Shown piece after piece: positions 24,887 through 33,826 of a stretch of 64,000 nucleotides of DNA. The notes beneath the pieces were generated by a model. The model searched no databases. It was not told the origin of the DNA and saw only the letters and a list, made by a program, of their open reading frames with translations. Numbering within the stretch: position 1 is the first letter of the stretch; every line of letters starts with the position of its first letter. Where the stretch lies: NCBI GenBank assembly GCA_019637095.1, contig JAHBWG010000045.1:1-64000 (forward strand), read 5' to 3'. The position numbers were made by a program, and so were the translations under genes. Source of the stretch: Sandaracinaceae bacterium (GTDB taxonomy: Bacteria > Myxococcota_A > Polyangia > Polyangiales > Sandaracinaceae).

Positions 24887-26083
24887 GTGGCGACGCTCGT
24901 CCAGGCCGTGCGCATGGCGCTGCACGTCGGCGAGGAGCGCCTCGGCGTCACCGACATCTTCGGGCAGGACGTCGGCCCACCGCTCGGCGGCGTGTTCACC
25001 GCGACGCAGGGCCTGCGCACCGCGTGGAACACGCCGCTCGACGAGCGCGGCATCGTCGGCATGGCGATGGGCCTCGCGCTCGCGGGGCAGAAGCCCGTCG
25101 CCGAGATCCAGTTCTGCGACTACGCGTTCAACACGATCGACCTGCTCAAGCTCTGCGGCAACACGTACTGGTCGAGCGCGGGCGACTGGAACGTGCCGAT
25201 GACCCTGATGACGCCGGTCGGCGCCGGGATCCACGGCAGCATCTACCACTCGCACTCGTTCGACGCGCAGGCGACGCGGATCCCGGGCTGGAAGATCGTC
25301 ATGCCGAGCCAGCCGCGCGACGCGTACGGCGCGCTGCTCTCGGCGATCGACGATCCGAACCCCGTGATGGTGCTCTTGCCCAAGGCGCTCATGCGAGCGC
25401 GCGCGGAGAGCGAGGCGGAGCTGATCCCGGGCGAGCCCGACGCGCGCGAGCTGCGCGCGCGGATCGACGCGCCGATCGGCGATCGCAGCGCGTGGGTCCC
25501 CGACTGGCCGGACACGCCGATCGAGCAGCTGCCGATCGGCAAGGCGGCGCGGCTGCGCGAGGGCACCGACGTGAGCGTCGTGACCTACGGCCGGCTCGCG
25601 CGCGTCGCGATGCGGGCGGCGGACCAGCTCCGCGCCCAGGAGGGCCTCTCGGTCGAGGTGCTCGACCTGCGCTGGCTGCACCCGTACGACTGGGACGCCA
25701 TCGCGGCGAGCGCGCACAAGACGGGCCGCGTCCTCTTCCTCAACGAGGACACCGAGATCACGAACTTCGGCGAGCACCTGATCCGGCGCACCTGCGAGGA
25801 TCTCTTCGCCGATCTGAAGATCGCGCCGCGCCTGCACGCGGGGGCGCACCTCCCCGGCGTCGGGCTCGCCGAGCCGCTCGAGGCCGCGTCGGTGCCGACG
25901 ATGGCCTCCACCCTCGAGGCGATCCGCGAGGCCGCGCGCGCGCCGGAGGTCGGCCGCAGCCTGCGCGACGTCCCGCGCGTGGTGCGCCGCGCCCCGGTCG
26001 TCGACTACGCGATCGACCCGCGCGAGCTCGCCGGCCACGCGGCGCACCGCGACGTGTTCGCCCGCTCGCTGCGCTATCGTTGA
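24887..26083 (+). CDS. 2-oxoacid dehydrogenase E1 component, beta subunit
   Basis: A 398-residue partner of the alpha subunit with a GTG start three bases after its stop. The Transket_pyr domain occupies about 1-190 (GQDVGPPLGGVFTATQGL, AEIQFCDYAFNTIDLLK, VMPSQPRDAYG), with the catalytic Glu of the E-I-Q segment. The C-terminal transketolase domain runs from about 225 (VSVVTYGRLARVAMRAA, VEVLDLRWLHPYDWDAI, LFLNEDTEITNFGEHLIR). E1 alpha2/beta2 decarboxylates the 2-oxoacid and passes the acyl group to the E2 lipoyl domain. An inserted charged stretch at about 165-215 between the two domains is longer than in short bacterial beta subunits. Confidence 0.92.
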   Translation: MATLVQAVRMALHVGEERLGVTDIFGQDVGPPLGGVFTATQGLRTAWNTPLDERGIVGMAMGLALAGQKPVAEIQFCDYAFNTIDLLKLCGNTYWSSAGDWNVPMTLMTPVGAGIHGSIYHSHSFDAQATRIPGWKIVMPSQPRDAYGALLSAIDDPNPVMVLLPKALMRARAESEAELIPGEPDARELRARIDAPIGDRSAWVPDWPDTPIEQLPIGKAARLREGTDVSVVTYGRLARVAMRAADQLRAQEGLSVEVLDLRWLHPYDWDAIAASAHKTGRVLFLNEDTEITNFGEHLIRRTCEDLFADLKIAPRLHAGAHLPGVGLAEPLEAASVPTMASTLEAIREAARAPEVGRSLRDVPRVVRRAPVVDYAIDPRELAGHAAHRDVFARSLRYR

Positions 26084-26085
26084 GC

Positions 26086-26133
26086 TGGCCGAGGGGTGCT
26101 TCGCACCGCTCCCCCGCGGCGGCAGAGCCGCGG
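26086..26133. terminator. Double hairpin after the E1 operon, related to the dispersed palindromes
   Basis: The stretch starts with CTGGCCGAGGGG, also found in the element at 5.3 kb. Two hairpins follow: GGTGC-TTC-GCACC (26095-26107) and CCGCGGC/GCCGCGG (26114-26133). It starts right after the E1 beta stop, so it probably ends that transcript. The remaining 150 bases up to the Uma2 gene show no gene. Confidence 0.55.
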
Positions 26134-26282
26134 CGGGGCCCCCTAGTGCTCGGGCCTGCGAGCGCTGGCGACACAGGGCAAGGCAAGGGCACGGGCGCGC
26201 AAGCTGCCCCGATCGCCGGGAGCCGCGCCCGCGGGGCCGTGAGCCGGGTGCGACCGACCCGGGATCGGGGTACCGTGAGGCC

Positions 26283-26876
26283 ATGGAGGCGAGAGACCTG
26301 CGGCGCGTCTCGCTCGAGGAGTACGTCGCGCTCGACCGCACGAGCGAGGCGCGCTGGGAGTACGTCGACGGCGAAGCGTTCGCGATGGCCGGGGCGAGCC
26401 CGGAGCACAACCTCGTCGTGGGCAACGTCGCGGCGGCGCTGCGCCTCGCGCTCCGCGACACGGGCTGCTTGGCGCTCTCCGAGGGCCAGAAGGTCGCTAC
26501 GCCGCGCACGCGCGCCTACCACCACCCCGACGCGCTCGTGATCTGCGGGGAGCCTCGCTACGACCCGCACGACGACTACGCGGTGCTCAATCCGTCGCTG
26601 ATCGTGGAGGTGCTCTCGCCCTCCACCGCCGACTACGATCGCGGCGGCAAGCTCGTCCACTACCGGACGCTCGAGTCGCTGTCGGACTACCTGCTCGTCT
26701 CCGTCGAGGAGCGCGTGATCGAGCACCACCACCGCATCGGGCCCAGCCAGTGGTTGCTGACGGAGCACCGCGCGGGGGCGATCGAGCTCGAGGCCCTCGG
26801 GATCGCGCTGCCGCTCGACGCGCTCTATGCCGACCTCGATCGCCTCGCGCGCGGAGCCCCGGCTACAGGCGGGTGA
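26283..26876 (+). CDS. Uma2-family (DUF820) PD-(D/E)XK nuclease-fold protein
   Basis: A 197-residue protein of the Uma2 family. Typical traits are the start RRVSLEEYVALDRTSEARWEYVDGEAF in two pieces, then ASPEHNLVVGNV, the active-site line YHHPDALVICGEP (the Asp of PD) and NPSLIVEVLSPSTADYDRGGK, where E-V is the E-x-V/K position and Lys follows. Such proteins are widespread in cyanobacteria and myxobacteria and are predicted endonucleases without a proven role. Start ATG 26283. Its last 14 bases overlap the end of the convergent HAD gene. Confidence 0.88.
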   Translation: MEARDLRRVSLEEYVALDRTSEARWEYVDGEAFAMAGASPEHNLVVGNVAAALRLALRDTGCLALSEGQKVATPRTRAYHHPDALVICGEPRYDPHDDYAVLNPSLIVEVLSPSTADYDRGGKLVHYRTLESLSDYLLVSVEERVIEHHHRIGPSQWLLTEHRAGAIELEALGIALPLDALYADLDRLARGAPATGG

Positions 26877-27504
26877 GGAGCTCTTCGGGCGCGTGGAGCG
26901 GCCACACGCCGTCGCCGAGCCGCGCGGCGACGCGGGCGCGATCGCCCGGCGGGCGGGCCCAGAGCGCGGCGGCGGGCTGCACGCCGGCGCGCGTCGCCGC
27001 CTCGGCGTCCATCGGCGTGTCGCCCACGTACACGGCGCGGCCGCCGCCGAGCGCGGCGTGGGCGCGCACGATGCCGGCAGGGTCGGGCTTGGCCGCGGGG
27101 ACGTCGTCCTCGACGACGACGACCTCGAAGCCCGACAAGTCGACGTGCGCGCTCGTGATCTCGTACCCGCGGCGGCTCTTGCCGGTGACGATCGCGAGCG
27201 GGACGCCGCGGGCGCGGAGCGCGTCGAGCAGGGCGGTGACGCCGTCGTAGAAGCCGCCGAGCAGCTCGGCCGCGCGGGCCTCGTAGTGCTCGAGCATGCG
27301 CCGATGGAGGCGCTCGCCGACCTCTTCGCCGTACCACTCGAGCAGGAACAGGCGCTCCGACGCCGGCCGGCGCGCCGCGAACTGCTCGAGGGTCGGAGGC
27401 TCCGCGAGCTCGGTCACGAACGCGTGGTGATACGAGGCCGCGTAGAGCCGCTGCGTGTCGAGCAGGGTTCCGTCGAGGTCGAAGAGGACCGCGTCCACGA
27501 TCAC
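26863..27504 (-). CDS. HAD-superfamily hydrolase (phosphoglycolate-phosphatase-like)
   Basis: A 213-residue HAD phosphatase. Motif I is AVLFDLDGTLLDT, with the two catalytic Asp; motif II is LAIVTGKSRRG; the motif III Lys is in AAKPDPAGI; motif IV is VYVGDTPMDAEAA. The helical cap lies between motifs I and II (C1 type). These enzymes hydrolyse small phosphate esters such as phosphoglycolate, sugar phosphates or nucleotides. The GTG start overlaps the stop of the uridine kinase gene in a GTGA, so the two are coupled, which makes a nucleotide-related substrate attractive but unproven. Confidence 0.88.
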   Translation of the reverse strand: MIVDAVLFDLDGTLLDTQRLYAASYHHAFVTELAEPPTLEQFAARRPASERLFLLEWYGEEVGERLHRRMLEHYEARAAELLGGFYDGVTALLDALRARGVPLAIVTGKSRRGYEITSAHVDLSGFEVVVVEDDVPAAKPDPAGIVRAHAALGGGRAVYVGDTPMDAEAATRAGVQPAAALWARPPGDRARVAARLGDGVWPLHAPEELLTRL

Positions 27505-28118
27505 GCGCCCTCGGCGATGCCGCGCAGGCGCGCGAGGATCAGGTCGAGCGCGACCTGGTTGCGGCCGCCCTCGGGGATGATCACGTCCGCGTAGGCCTTG
27601 CTCGGCTCGACGAACTGCAGGTGCATCGGGCGCACCGTCTTGTAGTACTGCTCGCGGATCGACGCGAAGTCGCGGCCGCGCTGCTCGAGGTCGCGCCGGA
27701 TGCGGCGGAACACGCGGATGTCCGCCGGCGTGTCGACGAAGATCTTGAGATCGAGCCGCTCGCGCAGGCGCCGCTCGACGAACACGAGGATGCCCTCGAC
27801 GAGGAGGATCGGGCGCGGCTCGATGTGCGTGGTCTCGGAGGCGCGGCGGTGCGTCGCGAAGTCGTAGACGGGGACGTCGACGGCGTGGCCGTCGCGCAGC
27901 GCGACGACGTGCTCGACGAGCAGCTCGGTCTCGAGCGAGTCCGGGTGGTCGAAGTTGAGCTGGCTGCGCTCCTCGAACGAGAGCTCGGGCCGATCGCGGT
28001 AGTAGTGGTCGTGCTGGAGGATCGCGACGCGATCCGGCCCGAGCGCGTCCGCGATCTCCTGCGACACGGTCGTCTTGCCCGAGCCGGTCCCACCGGCGAC
28101 GCCTACGACGTAGGTCAT
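27501..28118 (-). CDS. udk: Uridine kinase
   Basis: A 205-residue uridine/cytidine kinase of the pyrimidine salvage pathway, making UMP or CMP from the nucleoside and a nucleoside triphosphate. The Walker A is GVAGGTGSGKTT (6-17), followed by the family's AILQHDHYYRDRPELSF, NFDHPDSLETELL, VPVYDFATHRR and VEGILVF segments, the last being the Walker-B-like strand. The length is normal for the family. The ATG start lies 19 bases after the end of the EEP gene on the same strand, and the gene is coupled to the HAD phosphatase behind it. Confidence 0.94.
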   Translation of the reverse strand: MTYVVGVAGGTGSGKTTVSQEIADALGPDRVAILQHDHYYRDRPELSFEERSQLNFDHPDSLETELLVEHVVALRDGHAVDVPVYDFATHRRASETTHIEPRPILLVEGILVFVERRLRERLDLKIFVDTPADIRVFRRIRRDLEQRGRDFASIREQYYKTVRPMHLQFVEPSKAYADVIIPEGGRNQVALDLILARLRGIAEGA

Positions 28119-28137
28119 CGCGCGCTAGTACCACGGA

Positions 28138-29241
28138 TCAGGACCGCGGTCCGCGCGGGCGCGCGCCCACGCGCGCGAGCCCCGCGACGGGCGTGGGCGG
28201 AGGTGCGCGGCGGGCGAGGTCGACGATGACCGGGCGGTGGTCGGAGCCGGCGCCGACGCCCTCGCGGACGCGCGTCGGGACCAGGTGCGGGGAGACCAGG
28301 ACGTGGTCGAGCGCGAGCGGCGGCGCGGAGAAGAGCCCGTTCGGCCACGTCGTCGCGAGGCCGCGGCCGAGCGCGCCGTGCGCGTCTCGCACGCCCGCGT
28401 GCTCGACGGCGCGCAGGTGTGCGTGGAAGCGCGTCGCGTTCAGGTCGCCGGCGACGACGAGCGGCGCGTCGATCGCGCGGACGTACGCGGCGAGCGCGGT
28501 GAGCTGCGCCCGCCAGCGCGCCGCGTACGCGCCGTTCACCGGGGGCAGCGTGTGCACCGCGAGCACGCGGACCGGGCCGTCGAGCGTCGCGACCGTCGCG
28601 TCGATCATCGGCACCTCGCCGAGGTCCACGAGCACCGCGCGCGAGAGCGGGTGGCGCGAGAGCACCGCGATCCCGAACGCGTCCTCGCGCACCACGACCT
28701 CGTGGTGCGGGTAGCGCGCGCGGGCGCGCGCGAGGAACGGGAGCCAGCGCGGCGAGACCTCCGTCAGGACCAAGACGTCGGCGTCGGTCGCGAGCAGCTC
28801 GTCGCCGAGCGCGTCGGGCGCGTCGTGGACGTAGAGCACGTTCGCCGCGACCACGCGCAGCGGCGCGGCGTCGGTGATCGTGCGCGCCGGCGGGCTCGCC
28901 ACCAGGGCCGGCGCGATCCACGCGAGGTGCCCGAGCGCGGCGAGGCCCCCGAGCGCGGCCGCCGCGCGCTCGCGTCGCCAGAGCGCGAGCGCGGTCAGCG
29001 GCCACGCGGGCAGGAGCAGGTACGGGGTGGCCGAGCGCGCCCAGATCACGGGCAGCCACGTCTCGGGCGCGAGGGCGAGGAGGAGCGCCGCGCCGAGCGT
29101 CAGGCCCGCGAGCGCGAGGAGCCAAGGGCGGGGGGAGCGCGGTTCGTTCAGGGCTCGATCGTTCAGGGCTCGGTCGCTCAGGGCTCGGTCGTTCAGGGCT
29201 CGGTCGTTCGGGGCTCGGTCGTTCAGGGCTCGGTCGTTCAT
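28138..29241 (-). CDS. Membrane-anchored endonuclease/exonuclease/phosphatase-family protein
   Basis: A 367-residue protein. The first 35 residues are seven near-copies of NDRAL (see the repeat). Three hydrophobic segments at about 39-120 anchor the protein. The EEP catalytic domain follows: LRVVAANVLY, VLVLTEVSPRW (Glu metal ligand), PLVVAGDLNATRFH (Asp and Asn), ALDHVLVSP and the final GSDHRPVIVDL. This is the layout of YafD-like proteins; the fold cleaves phosphodiesters in nucleic acids, sphingolipids or inositol phosphates. The active site would face the periplasm if three helices span the membrane. ATG 29241 is the only good start. Confidence 0.78.
   Translation of the reverse strand: MNDRALNDRAPNDRALNDRALSDRALNDRALNEPRSPRPWLLALAGLTLGAALLLALAPETWLPVIWARSATPYLLLPAWPLTALALWRRERAAAALGGLAALGHLAWIAPALVASPPARTITDAAPLRVVAANVLYVHDAPDALGDELLATDADVLVLTEVSPRWLPFLARARARYPHHEVVVREDAFGIAVLSRHPLSRAVLVDLGEVPMIDATVATLDGPVRVLAVHTLPPVNGAYAARWRAQLTALAAYVRAIDAPLVVAGDLNATRFHAHLRAVEHAGVRDAHGALGRGLATTWPNGLFSAPPLALDHVLVSPHLVPTRVREGVGAGSDHRPVIVDLARRAPPPTPVAGLARVGARPRGPRS
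29146..29235 (-). repeat. 15-base coding minisatellite, six full copies
   Basis: Six head-to-tail copies of GTTCAGGGCTCGGTC (plus-strand reading), with one or two substitutions each, plus a partial copy at 29236. On the minus strand they encode NDRAL repeats at the very start of the EEP gene. A length of 15 bases keeps the frame whatever the copy number. Confidence 0.85.
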
Positions 29242-29435
29242 GTGGATGGAGCGTGCGACCGCCTCGAGCCGACGCGGTGAGGGTGCGGAGGAGAGCTCGC
29301 GGAGCGGTCGTGGCGAAGTCGTGGCGGCGCTCGCGGGTCCGGCGGGAATGCCGCGAATTTGACCCCCCGTTCACGGCGGGCTACCCGAGGTCGACCACCG
29401 CGCACGCGTTCAGCGTTCGCGGCGAGGAGAAGCGG

Positions 29436-32400
29436 ATGAGCGAGCACGACGTAGAGGACGCCACGATCTCCGAGGACGGGCCGCCGGCCTCGCTGGTGGA
29501 CGAGCAGACGCGCGAGCGCGCGGCGAGCGAACCGCCGAAGGCGCCGCAGAAGCCGCTCTGGCGCCGGGCGCTGGGGCTCGGGCTCAAGGTCGCGGTGTCC
29601 GCCGCGGGCCTCTACTACGTGTACGGCATGGCGCTCGGGCGCGACGGGCTCGACGAGCTCACCGGCTCGCTCGCGGCGATCCGCTGGGAGTGGTTCGGCC
29701 TCGCGGCGCTGATGCAGCTCACCGCGATCGGCTTCGCGATCTTCCGCTGGCGCCTGCTGCTCGGCGGCCAGGGCATCCGGGCGAGCGCGGGGTTCCTGAT
29801 CCCGTCGTTCTTCATCGGCCGCTTCTGGGGCGCGTTCACGCCGGGCGGGCTCGGGCTCGACGGCTGGCGCCTCTACGACGTCGCGACGCAGAGCAAGAAG
29901 CCCGCGCGCGCGATCGCGATCACTACCGTCGAGAAGATCCTCGGCCAGCTCGCGTTCGGCCTCGTGGTCGTGCTCGCGAGCGTGTGGGGCCTCGAGATGA
30001 TGGGGGTCGAGGGCCTGTTGATGGTCAACGGCTTCTTCGTCGTGCTCGTCACGACCGGGCTCACGTTCCTCGCGAAGCCGCGCCTGTTCCGCCCGCTCTT
30101 CTCGCTCTTGCCGCGCCAGGTGCAGCCGCGCCTGCAGACGCTGTTCGACGCGGTGAGCGCCTACCACGGGCGCTACCGGCTCCTCGCGATCGCGGTCCTC
30201 TGCGGCGTGGCCGTCCACGCGTTCAACAACCTCATCTACGTCAGCGCGGCGCAGGCGATGAACCTGACGCTCGCGCCGGAGGTCGTGTTCTTCGCGAGCT
30301 CGATCGTGATCATGACGACGATCGTCCCGATCTCGCTCAACGGGATCGGGCTGCGCGAGGCGACCGCGGCGGGCGTGCTCGCCGCGTACGGGATCGCGGC
30401 GCCGATCGCGGCGGCGACCTACACGCTCGGCTGGATCGCGGAGATGTGCGTCTCGGCGATCGGGGTGCCGGTGTTCCTGCTCCGCCGCCACGGCTACGAC
30501 GCGCGGCTCGTGGTCGAGGACGCGGCGCGTGAGGAGAAGGTCTACGCGGAGCTGCCCGAGGTGCCCGAGGAGCGCTGGCCGAAGGTCGCGCGGGCGCTCG
30601 CGATCGGGCTGGGCGCGGGCCTGCTCGGCGGCGCGATCGTCGGGCTCGGCGAAGGCGTCGCGGTCGTCGTCGACGGCGGCGGTCGCACCGGCTACGGCGT
30701 GCTCGCGTACGGCGCGGTCGCCTACGGGCTCTTGGCCGCGCTCGGCGGCGGCGCGCTGATGGCGCTCAGCGCGTGGGTCGGACGGTGGATGCGGCGCGAG
30801 GCGGTGCCGGAGCCCGAGGCCTACGGGCGGCTCACCGCGCTCATCGTCGCGGCGCTCGCGTTCGGGCTCGCCGTGTTCCGCATCCGGCGCGACGTGTTCC
30901 ACGAGGAGTTCGCGTTCAAGAGCAAGGAAGGCTTGTTGCTCGCGGCGGCGTGCTTCGCGGCGAGCGCGGTCCTCTACGTGCTGCTCTCGCGCGGCGTGCG
31001 CCTGTGGACGAGCGGCAAGGCGGGCCGCTTCATGCTGCGCGCGTGGGGCTCGCCTGCGCTCGTCGCGGTGCTCGTGGTGGGCCTGGTCGTGGCGACGGTC
31101 GCCGCCGGCGAGCCCGCGAGCGCCAACGGCGACGGCACGCACGCGCCGGCGCCGCCGGGCGCGCCGAACGTGCTCGTCATCGTGGTCGACACGCTGCGCG
31201 CCGATCACCTGCCGGCCTACGGCTACCGCGCCGGCGCGACGCCGCACCTCGACCGGTTCGCACAGGACGCGGTCCGCTACGAGCAGGCGTTCGCGAACGC
31301 GAGCTGGACGCGCCCGAGCTTCGCCTCGATCCTCACCGGCCGCTACGCGCGCAGCCACGGCGTGATGGGCAAGGCCGACGCGCTGGCCGACGACGTGGTG
31401 ACGCTCGCCGAGGCGCTGCGCGCGAACGGCTACGCGACCCACGGCTGGGTGACGAACTTCAACGTCAACGCGCACTACAACTTCCAGCAGGGGTTCGACA
31501 CCTACCGCTTCATCGAGCCGGACAACGTGCTCTGGGCGGACGACACCGCGATCAAGCTGCTCTTGATGCAGACGGTCCGGCGCGGCTACGAGACGCTGAA
31601 CGCGCGCCTCGGGCGCGTGCACCCGGGCACGATCTACCAGGACGCCGAGGTCGTGAACGGCGAGGTGTTCGCGTTCCTCGAGCGCGCGCCGACCGACCGG
31701 CCCTGGTTCGCGTTCGTCGGGTACATGGACCCGCACGACCCGTACTTCCCGCACCCCTACGATGGCACCGGCTACGCGCGCGCCGCGCACCAGAGCCCCG
31801 ACCTCGCCGAGGCGGACCGGCTGCGCGCGCTCTACGACGGCGAGATCACCTACTGGGACGAGCACTTCGGCCGGCTGATCGCGGAGCTGCAGCGCCGCGG
31901 CGTGTACGACGACACGATGATCATCGTGACCTCGGACCACGGCGAGGAGTTCGCCGACCACGGCGGTTTCTGGCACGGCACGACGCTCTACGACGAGCAG
32001 ATCCACGTGCCGCTCTTCGTGAAGCTGCCGCGCAGCGAGCGCGCGGGGACGCGCGTGAGCCACTGGGTGCAGAGCATCGACCTGATGCCGTCGATCCTGC
32101 GCCGCATCGGCATCGCGGTGCCGGACGGCGTGCAGGGCGGGAGCCTCGAGGAGGGCACGGCCCGCGTCTACGCCGAGGAGAGCCACGAGGGCAACGTGCT
32201 CGAGGCGGTGCGCGAGCGGCGCGACTTCGAGGAGCTCAAGCTGATCACCGCGAACGCCGGCAACCCGCGCGGCCTCCAGCCGGTCGAGCTCTACCGCGTC
32301 GCCGACGACCCGCGCGAGCAGAACGACGTCGCGGCGGGCGCGCAGGATCACGTGCGCGCGCTGCTCGCGAGCCGCGACGAGGCGCGGCGGGCGGCGGCCG

Positions 32401-32528
32401 AGGGGGCGGTGCAGGCCGTCTCGCGCGAGATGAGCGCCGACGAGATGCGGCAGCTCTGCCGCCTCGGCTACGTCGAGGCGTCCACCTGCTGCGCGCGCGG
32501 GTTCCTCTCCGGCGCCCAGTGCCAGTAG
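29436..32528 (+). CDS. LPG-synthase-TM (flippase-like) and sulfatase fusion protein
   Basis: A 1030-residue inner-membrane fusion. The ATG at 29436 follows GAGGAGA. Residues about 39-355 are the UPF0104/lysylphosphatidylglycerol-synthase transmembrane domain, with the typical FRWRLLLGGQG, WGAFTPGGLGLDGWRLY and PISLNGIGLREATAAG motifs. About 385-558 add more helices. From about 577 a periplasmic alkaline-phosphatase-superfamily (sulfatase-like) domain runs to the end: VLVIVVDTLRADHL, ASWTRPSFASILTGRYARSH, YMDPHDPYFP, IIVTSDHGEEF. The nucleophile position is Thr625 (TRPS) instead of the Cys/Ser converted to formylglycine, as in phosphotransfer members. I infer a lipid-head-group or glycolipid modifying enzyme coupled to a lipid transporter. 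Confidence 0.85.
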   Translation: MSEHDVEDATISEDGPPASLVDEQTRERAASEPPKAPQKPLWRRALGLGLKVAVSAAGLYYVYGMALGRDGLDELTGSLAAIRWEWFGLAALMQLTAIGFAIFRWRLLLGGQGIRASAGFLIPSFFIGRFWGAFTPGGLGLDGWRLYDVATQSKKPARAIAITTVEKILGQLAFGLVVVLASVWGLEMMGVEGLLMVNGFFVVLVTTGLTFLAKPRLFRPLFSLLPRQVQPRLQTLFDAVSAYHGRYRLLAIAVLCGVAVHAFNNLIYVSAAQAMNLTLAPEVVFFASSIVIMTTIVPISLNGIGLREATAAGVLAAYGIAAPIAAATYTLGWIAEMCVSAIGVPVFLLRRHGYDARLVVEDAAREEKVYAELPEVPEERWPKVARALAIGLGAGLLGGAIVGLGEGVAVVVDGGGRTGYGVLAYGAVAYGLLAALGGGALMALSAWVGRWMRREAVPEPEAYGRLTALIVAALAFGLAVFRIRRDVFHEEFAFKSKEGLLLAAACFAASAVLYVLLSRGVRLWTSGKAGRFMLRAWGSPALVAVLVVGLVVATVAAGEPASANGDGTHAPAPPGAPNVLVIVVDTLRADHLPAYGYRAGATPHLDRFAQDAVRYEQAFANASWTRPSFASILTGRYARSHGVMGKADALADDVVTLAEALRANGYATHGWVTNFNVNAHYNFQQGFDTYRFIEPDNVLWADDTAIKLLLMQTVRRGYETLNARLGRVHPGTIYQDAEVVNGEVFAFLERAPTDRPWFAFVGYMDPHDPYFPHPYDGTGYARAAHQSPDLAEADRLRALYDGEITYWDEHFGRLIAELQRRGVYDDTMIIVTSDHGEEFADHGGFWHGTTLYDEQIHVPLFVKLPRSERAGTRVSHWVQSIDLMPSILRRIGIAVPDGVQGGSLEEGTARVYAEESHEGNVLEAVRERRDFEELKLITANAGNPRGLQPVELYRVADDPREQNDVAAGAQDHVRALLASRDEARRAAAEGAVQAVSREMSADEMRQLCRLGYVEASTCCARGFLSGAQCQ

Positions 32529-32554
32529 GCGACTCCTGGGACGCACCGCCCCCA

Positions 32555-33826
32555 ATGCTCCGGCGTCGGCGCCGACCGATGCAAGAACCTCGACGGAAAC
32601 CCGACCGGGACCATAGACTGTCGCGGTTGCAGCGGACCTACCTACATCGCATCGAGGCCGAGGGGTTTCGTAGCCTCCGAAGGGTGGCGGTCGACCTCGG
32701 CCCGCTCAGCGTCTTGGTCGGCCCCAACGGCGCCGGCAAGTCGAACTTGCTTGGCGTGATCCGCTTCCTCGGTGACACCGCCCGGGCCGACCTCTTGCCT
32801 GCGCTGAAGATGCACGGCGGCTTCGACTCGCTCCTCTACCGCGGCTCTTCACCCGTCACGTCTGGGCGAAGGCGAACGATGTCCATCCGGCTCGCCGTCC
32901 ACGCGCAGGTCACGCGGTACGCCAGCCCGAACGCTCTCGACGAGTACTCCCTCACAGTCCGCAAGTACGGCAACGACGCCTACGGGCGGGAGGAGAGCAT
33001 CCGGTTCAAGCGAACGAAGGGGCGCGGCCGACGAATCCAGGTCAGCGGTGACCGCGTCGAGGTCGTCGACGAAGGCGCGGCTGGTCAAGAGCGAAGTCTC
33101 GCTCAGGGCTCGGCCGCGCTCTCGACGCTACCGCGCCTCGGCAAGGATGCCGGGGGAGAGCAGGTGGGCCAGCTCGCCGACCTGTTCTCTACGTTCCGCG
33201 TCTTCGATGTCGACGTCCGTGCGGCGCGCGCTCCGGGGCGGCTCAGCCCAGCGTCGGCGCTCGAGCCGGACGCCAGCAACCTCGCCACCTTCTTGGTCGG
33301 CCTCGAAGCGTCAGAGCCCGAGGTGTTCGACCTGCTCCAACGGGACCTCGGCTACGTCGTTCCGGGGTTCCGCCGGCTTGAGCTCGTCCCGCTCGGTGGA
33401 GCGGCCTCGGCGGTGATGGTCGCGATCCGCGAGCGCGGCCTGAGCGGGGCGACGCCACTCGCGGACGCCTCGTTTGGCACGGTCCGGGCCACCGCCTTGC
33501 TTGCGATGCTGCACGACCCGAGCCCACCGAAACTGACGTGCGTGGAGGAGGTGGACCACGGGCTCCACCCGCACGCGATCGACCGGCTCGTGCAGCGGAT
33601 GCGTGAGGCGTCGACCCGGACGCAGATTCTCGTCGCGACGCACTCGCCGACCTTCGTGAATCGTCTCGAGCCCGCGGAGCTGATCGTGTGCGAGCGTGAC
33701 GTGGAGACCGGTGAGTCCCGCATCCCCGCCATCGCCGCTGAGGACGTCGCCCACGCAGCCAGCGGGACGGAGCTCGGGCTCGGGGAGCTCTGGTTCACGG
33801 GGGCGCTCGGTGGGGGATTGCCTTGA
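32555..33826 (+). CDS. AAA family ATPase (AAA_21/COG4637-like)
   Basis: A 423-residue ATPase of the ABC/SMC-like AAA_21 group. Motifs are LGPLSVLVGPNGAGKSNLLG (Walker A), a long insertion with charged turns, LTCVEEVDHGLHPHAIDRLV (Walker B and D-loop) and ILVATHSPTFVN (switch His). The start is the ATG at 32555, or 32579 (MQEPRRK), 26-50 bases after the fusion gene. Codon use is visibly less GC-extreme than around it (more TTG, AAG and GAA). It overlaps the next gene by four bases. Together they resemble two-gene OLD/PARIS/Gabija-type anti-phage modules, in which such an ATPase controls a TOPRIM-type effector. Defence role is inference. Confidence 0.82.
   Translation: MLRRRRRPMQEPRRKPDRDHRLSRLQRTYLHRIEAEGFRSLRRVAVDLGPLSVLVGPNGAGKSNLLGVIRFLGDTARADLLPALKMHGGFDSLLYRGSSPVTSGRRRTMSIRLAVHAQVTRYASPNALDEYSLTVRKYGNDAYGREESIRFKRTKGRGRRIQVSGDRVEVVDEGAAGQERSLAQGSAALSTLPRLGKDAGGEQVGQLADLFSTFRVFDVDVRAARAPGRLSPASALEPDASNLATFLVGLEASEPEVFDLLQRDLGYVVPGFRRLELVPLGGAASAVMVAIRERGLSGATPLADASFGTVRATALLAMLHDPSPPKLTCVEEVDHGLHPHAIDRLVQRMREASTRTQILVATHSPTFVNRLEPAELIVCERDVETGESRIPAIAAEDVAHAASGTELGLGELWFTGALGGGLP

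Noticed and set aside
29146-29235. Short regular repeats as a possible CRISPR or iteron origin
   Set aside because: No spacers, 15-base units in a coding frame, and no replication gene nearby.
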